Positions 39,335-49,555 of a stretch of 64,000 nucleotides of DNA are shown piece by piece. The translations under genes and the position numbers were made by a program. The notes beneath the pieces are model-generated. The model was not told the DNA's origin. It did no database searches and saw only the letters and a program-made list of their open reading frames with translations. Source of the stretch: Prorocentrum cordatum (lineage: Eukaryota; Sar; Dinophyceae; Prorocentrales; Prorocentraceae); assembly GCA_963575745.1 (NCBI GenBank), contig CAUYUJ010019075.1, positions 16,001-80,000 of the forward strand, written 5' to 3'. Numbering within the stretch: position 1 is the stretch's first letter; every line of letters starts with the position of its first letter.

Positions 39335-39890
39335 GAGCAGGAGGAGGAGGAGGAGGAGGAGGAGGAGGAGGAGGATGAGGAGGAGATGATGAGAAGGAGT
39401 AAGTAGGGAGGAAGGGAGGAGGAGGACGCGGCCGCGGGACGTTATAGGCGAGGAGGCAAGTGAGGAGGGGGCAGAAAGGAGAGATGATGAGGAGATAGTA
39501 AGAAGAGTCTTAGGGAGTCCTAGGAACTAGGCATCAAATGGAAGAGGAAGTCTCCTTCCCGTCCCCCATTTAGTCCCCCCTCCCTCCCTACTTCCCGCCT
39601 CCTCCTCCTGGCCGCTCAGCTCATCCTCCTGCTCCTCCTCCTCCCGTCCTCCCCTCCTCTCTCTCCTTCCTCCTCCTCCTTCTCCTCCCTCCTCCTCCTC
39701 CTTCCTCCCTCCTACCCTCCTCCCTTCCTCCCTCCTCCCTCCTCCCTCCTCCCTCCTCTCCCTCCTCCCCTCTCCTCCTCTCCTCCTCCTCCTCGTCTCC
39801 TCCTCGTCCTCCTCCTCCTCCTCCTCCTCCTCCTCCTCCTCCTCCTCCTCCTCATCCTCATCCTCATCCTCCTCCTCCTCCTGGTCCTGG
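39335..39890. repeat. (GGA)n then (TCC)n blocks
   Basis: A short GGA tract at 39338-39400 is followed, after 190 bp, by about 300 bp of TCC/CTCCC. The layout is again purine arm before pyrimidine arm. Confidence 0.85.
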
Positions 39891-40202
39891 CCCCAAGGCG
39901 TCGCGGAAGAACAGATCACGAGAGGGGGCTTGGCATGTTCGTCGAAAGCACGGCCGCCCTCTGGAGGGAAGTGTGTGTCGGGCCGCCGGCGCCGTCTAGT
40001 GGCCGTGCCCGCGTCGGCAGAGAGCCGCCTTCTGGGGAGAGCGGGTGGTGGACCCAAATCTGTGACGATCTGATTGTTTCAATCTTGGCGTTGTTCCCCG
40101 ATTCTTGCCTCGGGGGCCTGTTATCGAACCCCAGGGCCCAGGGCCATGAAAATGCAGCCAGGGCGAAAACCTACCCCCAGGGAAGGGGCCAGGACCTCTG
40201 CG

Positions 40203-40395
40203 ACCTCTGGGGAGGTGTTGGGGGCGGCCACGAGGCGGGTGATGACCCTGGGTGGGGACCATGGCCAGGGCCATCGCCCCCCCGTCTTATTTCAATACGT
40301 CCCGTGGCCCCCCTTGGGCCGCATGCGTGCCCCGGCCATGATTTGCGACCCCCCCTCTGGGATGCCCCTCTATTGGGCGCCCCTGGAGCGGGGCA
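40203..40395 (+). mobile_element. Family D element, diverged (D4)
   Basis: GGGGGCGGCCACGAGGCGGG, GGGGACCATGGCCAGGGCCA, TCTTATTTCAATACGTCCC, GGGCCGCATGCGTGCCCC and CATGATTTGCGACCCCCC keep the family order. Termini are eroded. Confidence 0.65.
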
Positions 40396-40698
40396 GGTGG
40401 AAGGGGGAGGGGGATAGAGTAAGTACAGGAATGAGAAGGAGCGGGTGGGAAGGGGGTTAGAGGGCGAGGAGGAGAGAGGGTGAGGAGGCAAGCTAGGTGC
40501 GCTCGCGTCATATCTGATGTCCTATCCCTCCCACCCATCCATTCCCATTTCGTTCTTGTGTCTCTATCCGCGGACGCGTTTCATAGCGGACCTGGAACTC
40601 CCAGAAAGACAACACAATCGTTTGCTGCGCAATCGGAAGGGGGGAGCTGAGCAGGAGCAAAAGGAGAAGGATGAGGATGGAGGATGAGGAGGACGAGG

Positions 40699-40915
40699 AT
40701 GAACTGCAGCAGCAGGAATTGGAGTGGACGGAACGGGATGAGCAGGATGACCTGGAAGCGGAGAAGGGGAAACGGAGGGGGGCGACAACGATGATGAAGG
40801 ACTCGGGACCAGAATGGCCAGCGCCGGGGCGAGAACGCCATTCTAAACGACGGGAGCCGAGCGCCGATCCGAACATGAGGCCCACGCTGCAGCGGGGACA
40901 CCATGCTGGAACACC
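40699..40915 (+). CDS. Repeated coding-like segment H, copy 2
   Basis: The frame reads LQQQELEWTERDEQDDLEAE, GPEWPAPGRERHSKRREPSA and DPNMRPTLQRGHHAG, and remains open to 41012. Compared with copy 1 (22584-22800, opposite strand) the C-terminal half is nearly identical at protein level, and length changes are in whole codons. Either this is a multicopy exon or a dispersed element carrying a short conserved frame. No known domain. Confidence 0.4.
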
Positions 40916-41261
40916 AAAAACAGCAGGATTGTCACCAACGGTTCGACAGCATCATCGTTGGGACAGAGCCAGGGGAGATGGGGGGGCAGTATGCATAATG
41001 TGTGACTGTTAAGTCTTGCTGCCGCCCCGGATCCTGGTCCTTGGAGGAGGTCCCCAAGGGCGTCCAGAGGGCTGAGAAGAGCTCCGAAGCAGCCAGCAAG
41101 CCATCCGAAAGCATCCAATAACCTTCGTTCCCGCGTCGAGCCTTCAGGGCCGAGGAGAGCGGACGGCGTCGCCCCAGGCGACCTGGCCAATGAGCTCGGC
41201 GAGCTGGAGAGCAATGTTATCGCCCCGATGCTCGACTTCGGTGACGGCCTGCGAAGTCGGG

Positions 41262-41264
41262 GGG

Positions 41265-41334
<70 letters not shown>

Positions 41335-41335
41335 T

Positions 41336-41369
<34 letters not shown>

Positions 41370-41590
41370 GGAGAGTAGAGATAGAAGAGAAGAGGAGAAG
41401 GAGGAGGAGGAGGAGGAGGAGGAGGAGAAGGAGCTGGAGGAGAAGAAAGAGAGGAGGAGGAGGAGGAGGAGGAGGAGGAGGAGGAGGAGGAGGAGGAGGA
41501 AGAGAAGAAGAAGAAAAAGAAGAAGAAGAAGAAGAAGAAAGAGAGGAGCAGGAGAGGGAGGAGGAGGAGGGTGAGGGGAGGAGGCTGAAA
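41262..41590. repeat. (GA)n then (GGA)n/(GAA)n purine tract
   Basis: About 110 bp of nearly pure GA, then GGA, then GAA triplets. It is a 330-bp all-purine strand. Confidence 0.95.
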
Positions 41591-41754
41591 TGAAAGGAGG
41601 AATGCGGAGGGCAAGGGGGAAGGGATGGAAGAGGAGGGGGGGAGTCAGGGGAAGAGGGAGGGAAAACGCGGAAGGCCTTCTCGACGCAAGGCCAGCCTCA
41701 GCTTTCGTTGAGCAAGTTTGTTGTTCTTGGTTGGTTATCGTTCTCCTCCTCTTC

Positions 41755-41901
41755 CCCCTGCGGCTGCATCTGCTGCTGCCGCTGCTGCTCCGAGCAGGAG
41801 CAGCAGCAGGAGGCGGGGAAGGACGCCGACGCCGACGGCGGCCCCAGACACCCAGCATCGCGTCTTCTCCGTGATGTTGGACCCCCGAAGTCTCGGCCCC
41901 T

Positions 41902-41939
<38 letters not shown>

Positions 41940-41975
41940 CAAAATACGAGGAGGAGGAGGAGGAGGAGGAAAACA
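41755..41975. repeat. CTG/CAG hairpin and (GCA)n
   Basis: CTGCTGCCGCTGCTGCTCC followed by GAGCAGGAGCAGCAGCAGG forms a hairpin at 41770-41815. (GCA)n fills 41899-41938, then (GGA)n. Confidence 0.8.
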
Positions 41976-42180
41976 TGGGGGCATATCTTTGATCGAGGGT
42001 ATTGATCGCAGCCCTCGGCGGCATCTTCGGTGCTGAGGACTCTGGAACGGGCTCTTTTCAGCCCGAGTCGTTTGTGGCGATCCAGGGGCCCAATGAGGGC
42101 TCCCCAGAGGCCGACAAGATTGCCCAGCAAGGTCCACCGCGATGTGGTTGTTCCGCGACGCGAGGGGGTCCGCAGTGTGG
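41870..42180 (+). mobile_element. Family B relic split by (GCA)n/(GGA)n (B10)
   Basis: GGACCCCCGAAGTCTCGGCC lies before the triplet runs. CTTTTCAGCCCGAGTCGTTT, GGCGATCCAGGGGCC and ACGCGAGGGGGTCCG lie after them. Order is preserved around the inserted repeats. Confidence 0.5.
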
Positions 42181-42344
42181 ACGGCGACCACGCCGACGAC
42201 GCTGGCGACAGGGGCGGCGGCGGAGCCAGCGGCGACGGCGGCGGCGACGACGACTGCGGCGACGGCCGTGACGGCGGAGGTCTGGCCATCGAGCCAAAGC
42301 TCCTCTTGGCCTCTGGCGATCGATCGGGACGATGCGGGGGCCCC

Positions 42345-42440
42345 CAGAAGTCCCTTGACGAGGCGCAGCTGCTGGAACGCATCCCGAGGCGAAAAGCTTT
42401 CCAAGAGCCGACGAAAACGTCCAAGCACCAGATCGACATG
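42345..42440 (-). repeat. Family Q dispersed repeat
   Basis: On - it reads GGGATGCGTTCCAGCAGCTG then CGCCTCGTC, matching the other copies. Confidence 0.6.
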
Positions 42441-42524
42441 CTCGATCAAGTGGCGACGGCGGCGACAGCGCCAGCGGCGACAACGGCGAGGCCCCAACCC
42501 GAGGCGAGAAAACATGGAAGGTTG

Positions 42525-42716
42525 AGGAGGACAAAACAACATAAACATACACTGTTCCTGGGCTGGAACCCCCCTGGGGATCTGGGTTCTGGGCTGGGCT
42601 CCCCCTGGGAACGCCCCCGGCGCCGCCCCTGGCGCGCTCCGCGCGCCAAGGGCGGGAGGGGTCCAGTGCCGATCCGAGAAATCCGCGCGGAGCTCCGAAA
42701 GCTGATGCCTATGCAG
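42525..42716 (+). mobile_element. Family C element, left arm degraded (C1)
   Basis: ACAACATAAACATACACTG marks the left. The right arm CAGTGCCGATCCGAGAAATC is well preserved. One of the two internal hairpins is eroded. Confidence 0.7.
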
Positions 42717-42739
42717 TCCACGTTCCTTGTAGAGTTGAG

Positions 42740-42883
42740 TCGGGCATGCCCCTCTACAGGAGGAACAATAGTAACAAATGGTCTGGGGACGATTGTCAGA
42801 GCATTTGTTCTACCATTTTGGAGTATTCTTGAGTATCTTTTCAATTTGTCGTCAGAAATCCCCCTGTCGGAGGACAGGCCCGA
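42740..42883 (+). mobile_element. Family A element (A9)
   Basis: TCGGGCATGCCCCTCTACAG and CCTGTCGGAGGACAGGCCCG bound 144 bp. It lies between C1 and C2. Confidence 0.85.
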
Positions 42884-43000
42884 CTTCTGTGTAGAGGGAT
42901 CACCGAAAACGTGTGAGCTCGCCACCGAACGCGTCGGAAAGCCGTTGTAGAAGCACCACCTGCAACGTCGGACGACGTCCAGAAACGTCAGGAATGTGAT

Positions 43001-43200
43001 TAGGGGAACAAGAAGTGACATAAACATACAAACTCGAAGGTCCGCGCGGATTTCTCGGATCGGCGCTGGGGCCCCCCGGCGGCGCCTCCGGCGCCGCCCC
43101 TGGCGCGCTCCGCGCGCCCCGGGAGGGGGGTCCAGCGCCGATCCGAGAAATCCGCGCGGACCTCCGAGTTTTTATGTTTATGCCACTTTCTGCTCCCCTA
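43001..43200 (+). mobile_element. Family C fold-back element, complete, with GTGAT duplication (C2)
   Basis: Exactly 200 bp. About 69-bp inverted arms (TAGGGGAACA ... and ... TGCTCCCCTA). Direct repeats GTGAT at 42996-43000 and 43201-43205 are the target duplication. The core holds two further hairpins, GGCGGCGCC/GGCGCCGCC and GGCGCGC/GCGCGCC, so a single strand would form a T- or cloverleaf-shaped structure. No coding capacity. Confidence 0.92.
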
Positions 43201-43455
43201 GTGATGCGCATGACGTTCCTGCATCTCTCAGCAGAGCCACCCAAAACGTCCGAAAATCGCCCACGGCAGGCCTCGGTCCGGCGGCGGCGGCGGCGGGCAG
43301 CGCCGCCCGCGGACGCCGCCCGCGGGCGCCCGCGGAGGCGACCCCGCCGAGGCCGGCGGGGCGCTGGAGAGGTGCGCCCTTCGGGCGGCTGCCCGCCTCT
43401 CTCCACGCTGGGCGGGGCAGGCGGCCGTGGATCCGGCACGGATGCGACACGGATG
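43201..43455. other. GC-rich spacer; ACACGGATG repeats at 3' end
   Basis: No supported gene. TCCGGCACGGATGCGACACG near 43430 belongs to the CGACACGGATG repeats also found at 43710-43785 and 47115-47175. Confidence 0.45.
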
Positions 43456-43708
43456 CCCAGACCCCCACGGAGGAGGAGGAGGAGGAGGAGGAGGAGGAGG
43501 AGGAGGAGGAGGAGGAGGAGGAGGAGGAGGAGGAGGACGTTGCGAAAAAGTCACGACGGGAGGTTTCTCGCTATTTTCGTCTCTGGGGGCCCCTTCCCGG
43601 GCCTCGGGACCGTCAGAAAACGAGCCAGGATGAAAAACCGGTCCCGGGGAACGGATCCAGATTTCTGGGGGTCGAGGACATTGAAAAGTTATGACGTCGG
43701 GGTTCTGG
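43456..43708 (-). mobile_element. Family B element expanded by (GGA)n (B11)
   Basis: The CCCAGACCCCCACGG terminus, then GGA x about 22, then the remaining B body from AAAAAGTCACGACGGGAGGT to GACGTCGGGGTTCTGG. The triplet repeat has grown inside the element's subterminal hairpin. Confidence 0.8.
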
Positions 43709-43709
43709 A

Positions 43710-44262
43710 TTCGGCGCGTCCGACATGGATCCGACACGAAGTCAACGCGCTCGACACGGATGCGACACGAATGCGACACGGGCGGGCGTCGTTGTGAGGC
43801 AGACGAGGTCCCCCAGAGATGCAGCGTGAGGTGTTGATCTTCCGACGGAGCCTGCCCATCCCCACGCCTCCCTCCCCCACCTCTCCCTCGCCCCTTTCAC
43901 CACCCCTTTTGACAGCACGTGCCCAGCCCCCCGAGCGGATCCAAGGAGGGGGGGGGGCGAGGAGTGTCCCACCCGGAGTGCACCTCGCGCTCCCGTACGA
44001 GAGGGCCTCGCCCTCGAGGATCGAGGATCGAGGGATCGAGGATCGAGGATCGAGGGAGCTGGGAGCTGGCCTCGCCTTCGAGGGATCGAGGATCGAGGAT
44101 CGAGGGCCTCGCCTTCGAGGATCGAGGGAGCTGGCCTCGCCTCCTCGGCGGAGGGCGGCGGACGCGGAAGCGACCGCGGACGCAAAGCGAGGGAGGCTCC
44201 GCTGGCGGAAGCCGGCGGGCGCTGAAGTCGGCCTCCCACGAGATGGTCCGTTTTTTGTTACT
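43710..44262. repeat. CGACACGGATG and GAGGATCGAGGATC repeats
   Basis: Irregular TCCGACATGG/GCGACACG words at 43715-43785 and a GAGGATCGAG minisatellite at 44016-44140. Frames here are not credible genes. Confidence 0.6.
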
Positions 44263-44269
44263 CGGGGTT

Positions 44270-44365
44270 TCTAGACAAGCCACCTCTCTCACTCTCTCTC
44301 TCTTTTTCCCTTTTTTTTGTTTTCTCTCTCTCTCTCTCTCTATCTATATCTGTCTTTCTCTCGAG
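44270..44365. repeat. (TC)n tract
   Basis: CT dinucleotide runs broken by T-rich sequence. Confidence 0.9.
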
Positions 44366-44404
44366 GAGGTCAGGGCCAGCGCCATCACGCCTGCCGTCCC
44401 TCCT

Positions 44405-44562
44405 CAGACGTGCGACATCCTGACTTTTTCAGGACGGCCTCCCTGGAAGTCCCGACCCTTTCCCCGGGGGCCGGTTTCTCCGAGGCCGGGCCATAGGGCC
44501 CCCGAGGGCCGAAAATATAGACAAAAATTGGCCGTCCTGATTTTTTCAGGACGCGATCGCCG
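44405..44562 (+). mobile_element. Family B relative with paired TCCTGA hairpins (B12)
   Basis: CATCCTGACTTTTTCAGGAC and GTCCTGATTTTTTCAGGACG replace the usual CATGACG hairpins at each end. The core GACCCTTTCCCCGGGGGCCG is shared. Confidence 0.6.
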
Positions 44563-44619
44563 CACACCCCCCCACACTCAGCTCCTGCTTCGGCAACTCC
44601 TTCTAGGCCCGATCCACCT

Positions 44620-44865
44620 CCTCCTCCTCCTCCTCCTCCTCCTCCTCCTCCTCCTCCTCCTCCTCCTCCTCCTCCTCCTCCTCCTCCTCCTCCTCTCATC
44701 CTCCTCTCTCCTCTCTCCTCTCTCCCTCCTCCTCCTCCTCCTCCTCCTCCTCCTCCCTCCTCCTCCTCCTCCTCCTCTCCTCCTCCTCCTCCTCCTCCTC
44801 CCTCCTCCTCCTCCTCCTCCTCTCCTCCTCCTCCTCCTCCTTTCTCTCCTCCTCTCTCCTCCTCT
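44620..44865. repeat. (TCC)n array
   Basis: A nearly continuous TCC tract of 245 bp. Confidence 0.95.
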
Positions 44866-45057
44866 GCCGCGGCTCCAGCGCCACCTCGGCGAGGAGCGCG
44901 GCCGCCGCCGCGGCGCGGGGCCGCAACCCCTTCATGTAGGCACCTCACGCCCGGCCTCGGCCCCGCCTCGCCTGGGCCCCCTCTCGGCGGCGTCGGCGGC
45001 GTCCGCAGGCCCGGGGGGCGCGGCGGGGTCGGAGCGGGCGCAGCCAGGACGCTGGAA

Positions 45058-45251
45058 TCGGGGGCGGCAAAGAGGGGGGTGATGACCAGGGGGGGGTGGA
45101 TATCATGGCGGGGGCCATGATATTTCCCCAGATTTCATGGCGCCTCTTCTTATTTCGTTACGTCCCTGCCCCCCCCGCTGGGCCGCGCACATGCCGCCGG
45201 TCATGATTTGCACCCCCCCCTCTTGGGCACCCCCCTCTTGGCCGCTCCCGA
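45058..45251 (+). mobile_element. Family D element with 8-bp duplication (D2)
   Basis: TCGGGGGCGGCAAAGAGGGG to CTTGGCCGCTCCCGA, 194 bp. CGCTGGAA occurs at 45050-45057 and 45252-45259 as a perfect target duplication. High identity to D1 suggests recent movement. Confidence 0.92.
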
Positions 45252-45302
45252 CGCTGGAAGAACGACCGATTTGGGCTGTTCGGGCGCAGCGATTTCCAAC
45301 GC

Positions 45303-45475
45303 ACTGAAAAATATCAAGACGGAGGTCTTTCGCAGTCGTCGGCCTCCATAGCGGCCCTCGCCGGGCCCCGGGGCCGTCAAAAAACGGCTGGAGTGAAAAG
45401 CCGGCCCTGGGGAATGGATCGAGACTTCGGGGACCCCGTATTGAAAAGATCACGACATCGGATCTCTGTGGAAGA
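45303..45475 (-). mobile_element. Family B element (B13)
   Basis: AATATCAAGACGGAGGTCTT, CCGGGGCCGTCAAAAAACGG and GATCACGACATCGGATCTCT keep the family order on -. Confidence 0.65.
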
Positions 45476-45479
45476 GGCT

Positions 45480-46530
45480 CGCTGTTCCTTGGGTCATTCC
45501 GTGGTCGTTCCTTCAGCGCTCCTCGTACACCCAGGCTGGTTTGGTGCCAAAGCGGGGCGATTTCGTTCTCAGTCTGGCGTCTCTGGGTTAATCGCTTCGC
45601 TCATTCCGTCGGCCCGTATTTAGCCATCGTCGGCCTTCGCGTGCGCGTTCGTGTGCCATGCGGCGCTGCTGGTCGACGCTGCTGCGGTTGTGGGTGGGAG
45701 TCCTCATGGATGCTTCTTGGTGTCTCCTCGGAGGGTTGTCGGGGAGCTGTTCTGTGGCAGTTTTAGGGGCTCTTAGGGGCCTCCTGGGGGCGCCTTGGAT
45801 GCCTCTTTGGGCTCTCTTGGCGCCTCTTGGGGGCCTCTTGGGACCTCTTGGGGTGGCTCTTGGGGGCCGCTTGGGGCAGACTGGACGCCTCTTGTGGCCG
45901 AGGGCCCACAGGGCTCGTGGAGCTTCTGAGGAGCTTTCCTGGAGGCCTCTTGCGGCCTCCTGGGCGCGTCTTGGAAGCCTCGTGGGGCCCATTGGGGGCG
46001 CCTCGGAGGCCTGGGGGGAAGGCTCTGGGGGCGATCTACTGAGAGCTCTTCGGAGGCCTGGGGGGGGGGGCGGGCTCTGGGGACGAGTTTTGAGGCCGAA
46101 CGCTCGAAATGTCTGGACTCCCCCTCGAGGGGACTTCCTGAAAGTATCTTGGGGCTCTCCAGCGCCATCTTGGGAGAAACTTGGGCCGTCTTGGAGTTCC
46201 CTGTGGGCCGTTTTGGAGCTTTTTGGAGGCTCAATGGGCCGTTTTGGAGCGATCGTAGGGGCTTCTTGGGCCGTCTTAGGGCGTCGGCAGCCGAAAAACT
46301 GTGAACACTGAAAACCTTCAAAACTAGTGAAAAACCGTTGAAGTTTGCCTCTAGGGGGCTTCTTGGGAGCGGTCTTGGAGGCATCTTCGGGAGCCTTGGA
46401 GGCGGTTCAAGCCGTCTGAAAGCCTTCTTGGGCATCTTGGAACGCCTCCTGGTGATTCTAAGCCCTCTCAGACTGCCTTGGAAGCCTCATGAGACGCTTT
46501 TGACGGCCCTGAAGGCAGCCCCCAGGATGT
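45480..46530. repeat. Degenerate G-rich TTGGGGCCTC repeats
   Basis: CTCTTGGGGGCCTCTTGGGA-like words fill 45775-45870 and thin out toward 46500. They resemble 14600-15470. The 217-codon + frame over it is Gly/Leu/Arg-biased and unconvincing. Confidence 0.6.
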
Positions 46531-47264
46531 CCGGCATCAGTGACGGGAACCGTCTGGGACTTGCCGGGGGACCGCCCGGAATTTGCACAGGGTACTTTTC
46601 GTCTGGGGGCCCAAGAAGACAGCCGGGCGCGCGCGCACTGGAAGTATTCTAAAGCCGCTGCCCCAGATTTCAGCATGCCTTCGGCCCGTTGGGCCGGCGA
46701 ATGTCAGCAGCCCGACTATATTCTGGCAGGGGGTTTCTGTCGTTGCAACTTCGGGGGTCCTTGCCCTGTCCTGTGAGTGGCAGTCTCTTCCCACGCCTCC
46801 TCCTCCTCCTCCTCCTCCTTCTCCACTTGCGTTTCACAAATCTTCGTCCATCGCGCCCAGCTCTCGTGGCTTGTCTTCCGTGGCCAGGCTGCGTGCGCAT
46901 GTGGGCCGATGGGCCGAGTGATGCTCCAGCTCCTGCTTGGCTGGATGGCGGGCGCCGGCAGAGGTTGGCTCTGCCTGTGATTCACGACCACTGTTTTTCC
47001 GGACGGGGTACGGCTGCCACTTCCCCCCGTGGAGGGTGAGATATTCGAGGGGAATATTTTGTGTTCCCACGTGGGTTCGACGCAGATTCGGCGTGAACTC
47101 GGCGTGGACCGATACGGATTCGACACAGACTTGGCGCGTCCGACATGGGTCCGACATGGATGCGACACGGATGGCTGGCGCGGTGGGACACACAAGCTCC
47201 CCCACACAATGCAGCATAAGGCATATATCAAGGTGTGGATTGACCGTTCGACGAAGTTTGCCGA
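46531..47264. other. Mixed sequence, no gene recognised
   Basis: A TCC patch at 46798-46820 and CGACACAGACTTGGCGCGTC-type repeats at 47085-47180. No convincing frame. Confidence 0.35.
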
Positions 47265-47730
47265 TCCGCTCGCCCCTCCTCCCTCCTTCTCCTCCTCCTT
47301 GTCCTCCTCCTCCTTCTCCTTTTCTTCTTCCTCCATGTCATCGAGTGATGTTCGTGGTGTCCTCATGCTACTGCCGCGAGCATGCAAGGTCGAGTGCCGC
47401 CGAAAGGCGGGTGCCAGAAGCGATGTTCCTCCCCACCACCTGCCTCACATCCTGGCTGCCTTACATCTTGTCTCCTCATCCTCCTCCTCATCATCCTCCT
47501 CCTGTTCCCCCTCTTCTTATTCTACTTTTTCTTCTTCTTCTTGTTATTATTCTTATTATTATTACTATTATTATTATTTTTATTGTTATTATTATTATTA
47601 TTGTTATTATTATTATTATTAATATTATTATGATTATTATTATGAGTATGATTATTATTATTAGTATAATTACTCTTATTATTATTATTTCTCCTACTCC
47701 TACTCCTACTCCTCCTCCTCCTCCTGGACC
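47265..47730. repeat. TCC tract and AT-rich (TTA)n array
   Basis: Pyrimidine-rich to about 47335. Then TTATTATTATTA from about 47540 to 47690, the only AT-rich microsatellite in the window. Confidence 0.9.
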
Positions 47731-47840
47731 CAGCCTGAGCGCGAATGAGTTTGTCCGCGCCACTTGCCACTTACGCCACCGCATGGCCGAAGCCAGCCCC
47801 TTCCGACAGTACGTGGCCAACCCCCCCCCGCGGATCCAAG

Positions 47841-48020
47841 CCCAGACCCCCGACTTCATGAATTTTTCATGACGTCGACGCCCAGCGGTCTGGACCCATC
47901 CCCCGGGACCGGTTTTTCGTCCTGAGTCGTTTTTTGACGGTCCCGAGGGCCGGCAAGGACCCCCCCGAGGCCAAAAATAGTGAAGAACTTCCCGTCGTGA
48001 TTTTTTCATGACCCGAGGGG
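47841..48020 (+). mobile_element. Family B element (B14)
   Basis: CCCAGACCCCCGACTTCATG through GAGTCGTTTTTTGACGGTCC to TCATGACCCGAGGGGAG. The last few bases of the right terminus are lost. Confidence 0.8.
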
Positions 48021-48932
48021 AGGGCGAGGATGGACCCCTCCCATGGTGCGGACGGAGGCCCGCGGCAGCGCCTGCCCATATTTGTTGAGCCGGGCTCGAT
48101 TGTCGGTGTCGCCGCGGCCTGCCCCAAAAGCGCCTGCCCGACAGCGGCCGCTGCTGGTTGTGCAAAACAAAACGCTTGCGGTTGGACATCGTTGAGGAGG
48201 AGAAAAAACTCAGAGCGTGAATTACCTACCCCGCTTTCGCTTCCAGGCAAAACCAAGTCGTACCACGCGCCTCCTCGTCGAGCGGCCTGACCAGTACAGG
48301 CCGTAGCTTGGCCTCGCTTGGTATCTCTTGGAAACGAGGGTGGTCAAAAGCGAGGTAGGTTGGTTTGTCCCCTAAAAACAGCATGCAGTCACAATTAATC
48401 GTCGAGTCCCAGGGGCATGTAGGAACATATGGGAAGTGGGGGGGGGCAGGACGAAAGCCCAGAGAACATGGGAAAAGATGGGGAGCCCTGGGACTTGTGT
48501 CTGCTTATTTGTGTGACCCAGGACCCCTTGTAAATCGGGAACTGGGACGTACACATTGCCAGTGGCGGGCTGTTTCTCAATCCCAGGATGTTTTAAGGGT
48601 CAGGGACGACGTCGGGGTGGTGTGCTGTACACTTGTCCTCCGTTTTCTAAGGGCAACAACGAGGCAGGCATATACCTGGATCCCGTATACACCAGAATCC
48701 GCGTTCCTGTGCGAATTTTCGCGCAGGGTCGGGAAGAGCGTCGGTGTATACAGAGAGTTCGCTCCCCTATCTAACCTTACCCGCTTCGGGAGTGCCAGCA
48801 GACCCCTCGGGCGAACAACTCGCGGAGGACGGCCGGTCGAGGCACCGGCGGCCCTCCCAGGGACTGCGGCGCAAGGCTTTCGGACGATGGTTCGTTGGGT
48901 CTGTGCCGTTGTCCAGCTTCGGGATGGTCTCC
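48021..48932. other. Lower-GC stretch with a 236-codon frame of doubtful meaning
   Basis: The + frame 48365-49075 is long and not microsatellite-derived. However, composition drifts, it runs into element L2, and the other strand and frames are equally open in places. No domain or splice border was found. Confidence 0.3.
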
Positions 48933-48939
48933 AGCGGCT

Positions 48940-49137
48940 CGGCGGCGAGCGAGGGTGGGAAGGGAGAAGGGGCGGGCCTTCTCAGAAGTCTCGGAAGTCC
49001 CCCGGCCTTCTGAGAAGTTTCCTAAGCCTTCCCGGAAGACAAGAACAACTTCTCAGAAGGCGCGAGGGCTTCTGAGAAGTCCCGCCGCCTTCTGAGAAGG
49101 CCTTCTCCTTCTCATTTCCCCCCCTCGCCCGCCGCCT
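48940..49137 (-). mobile_element. Family L element with AGCGGCT duplication (L2)
   Basis: 198 bp. Ends CGGCGGCGAGCGAGG and CCTCGCCCGCCGCCT are inverted repeats. AGCGGCT at 48933-48939 and 49138-49144 is a 7-bp direct duplication. The interior has repeated CTTCTGAGAAG palindromes, colinear with L1 in reverse. Confidence 0.9.
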
Positions 49138-49177
49138 AGCGGCTGCGCTTCTCCGAGCCCAGCCATGATAGCGTCGT

Positions 49178-49345
49178 TGAAAGATCAGGGCCGCAGGTTG
49201 TTCACTGCCTTCGGCCCTTGGGGGCCCTCGACGGGCCTCGGGACCGTCAAAAAGCGACTCGAGACAAAAAACAGTCCTGGGGAAAGGGTCGTGACTTGCA
49301 GGGACGCCGTCCTGGAAAAAGCAGGACGTCGCATATCTGGGTCTG
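49178..49345 (-). mobile_element. Family B element (B15)
   Basis: GGGACCGTCAAAAAGCGACT and GTCCTGGAAAAAGCAGGACG identify it. The hairpin is of the TCCTG type seen in B12. Confidence 0.65.
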
Positions 49346-49445
49346 GCAGCTGCGCTTCTCCGAGAGCGTTCCGAGGGTGCCCAGATCGTCCAGAACGGCC
49401 GCCGCAGACCCGAGTTAGGGCCCGAGGGCCAAACGACGGGGATCA
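49345..49445 (+). repeat. Family Q dispersed repeat
   Basis: CAGCTGCGCTTCTCCGAGAG, TGCCCAGATCGTCCAGAACG and GACCCGAGTTAGGGCCCGAG match the copy at 49905-50010 almost word for word. Confidence 0.75.
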
Positions 49446-49555
49446 TTGGGGGGGGGATAGGCTCAGGGGGGGAACGCACGGGCACCCAATCGCCCACTCA
49501 TCGCCGACGGGGGCCAGATAGCCCACCTCGCCCAGGAGCGTGCGAGTTCGCTTAG

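Noticed and set aside
41217-42548. 443-codon - strand frame
   Set aside because: Contains the antisense of a 330-bp purine tract and of the (GCA)n run; no domain.
47380-47730. AT-rich TTA array as an organelle-derived insert or origin
   Set aside because: It is a plain microsatellite within GC-rich nuclear-type sequence; no organelle gene sequence nearby.
48301-48322. CCGTAGCTTGGCCTCGCTTGG as a second spliced-leader relic
   Set aside because: Only the first seven bases and scattered later bases match; no coding block follows.
48365-49075. 236-codon + strand frame
   Set aside because: Runs into element L2, has no domain, no strong codon bias and no splice-like borders; left as unannotated.
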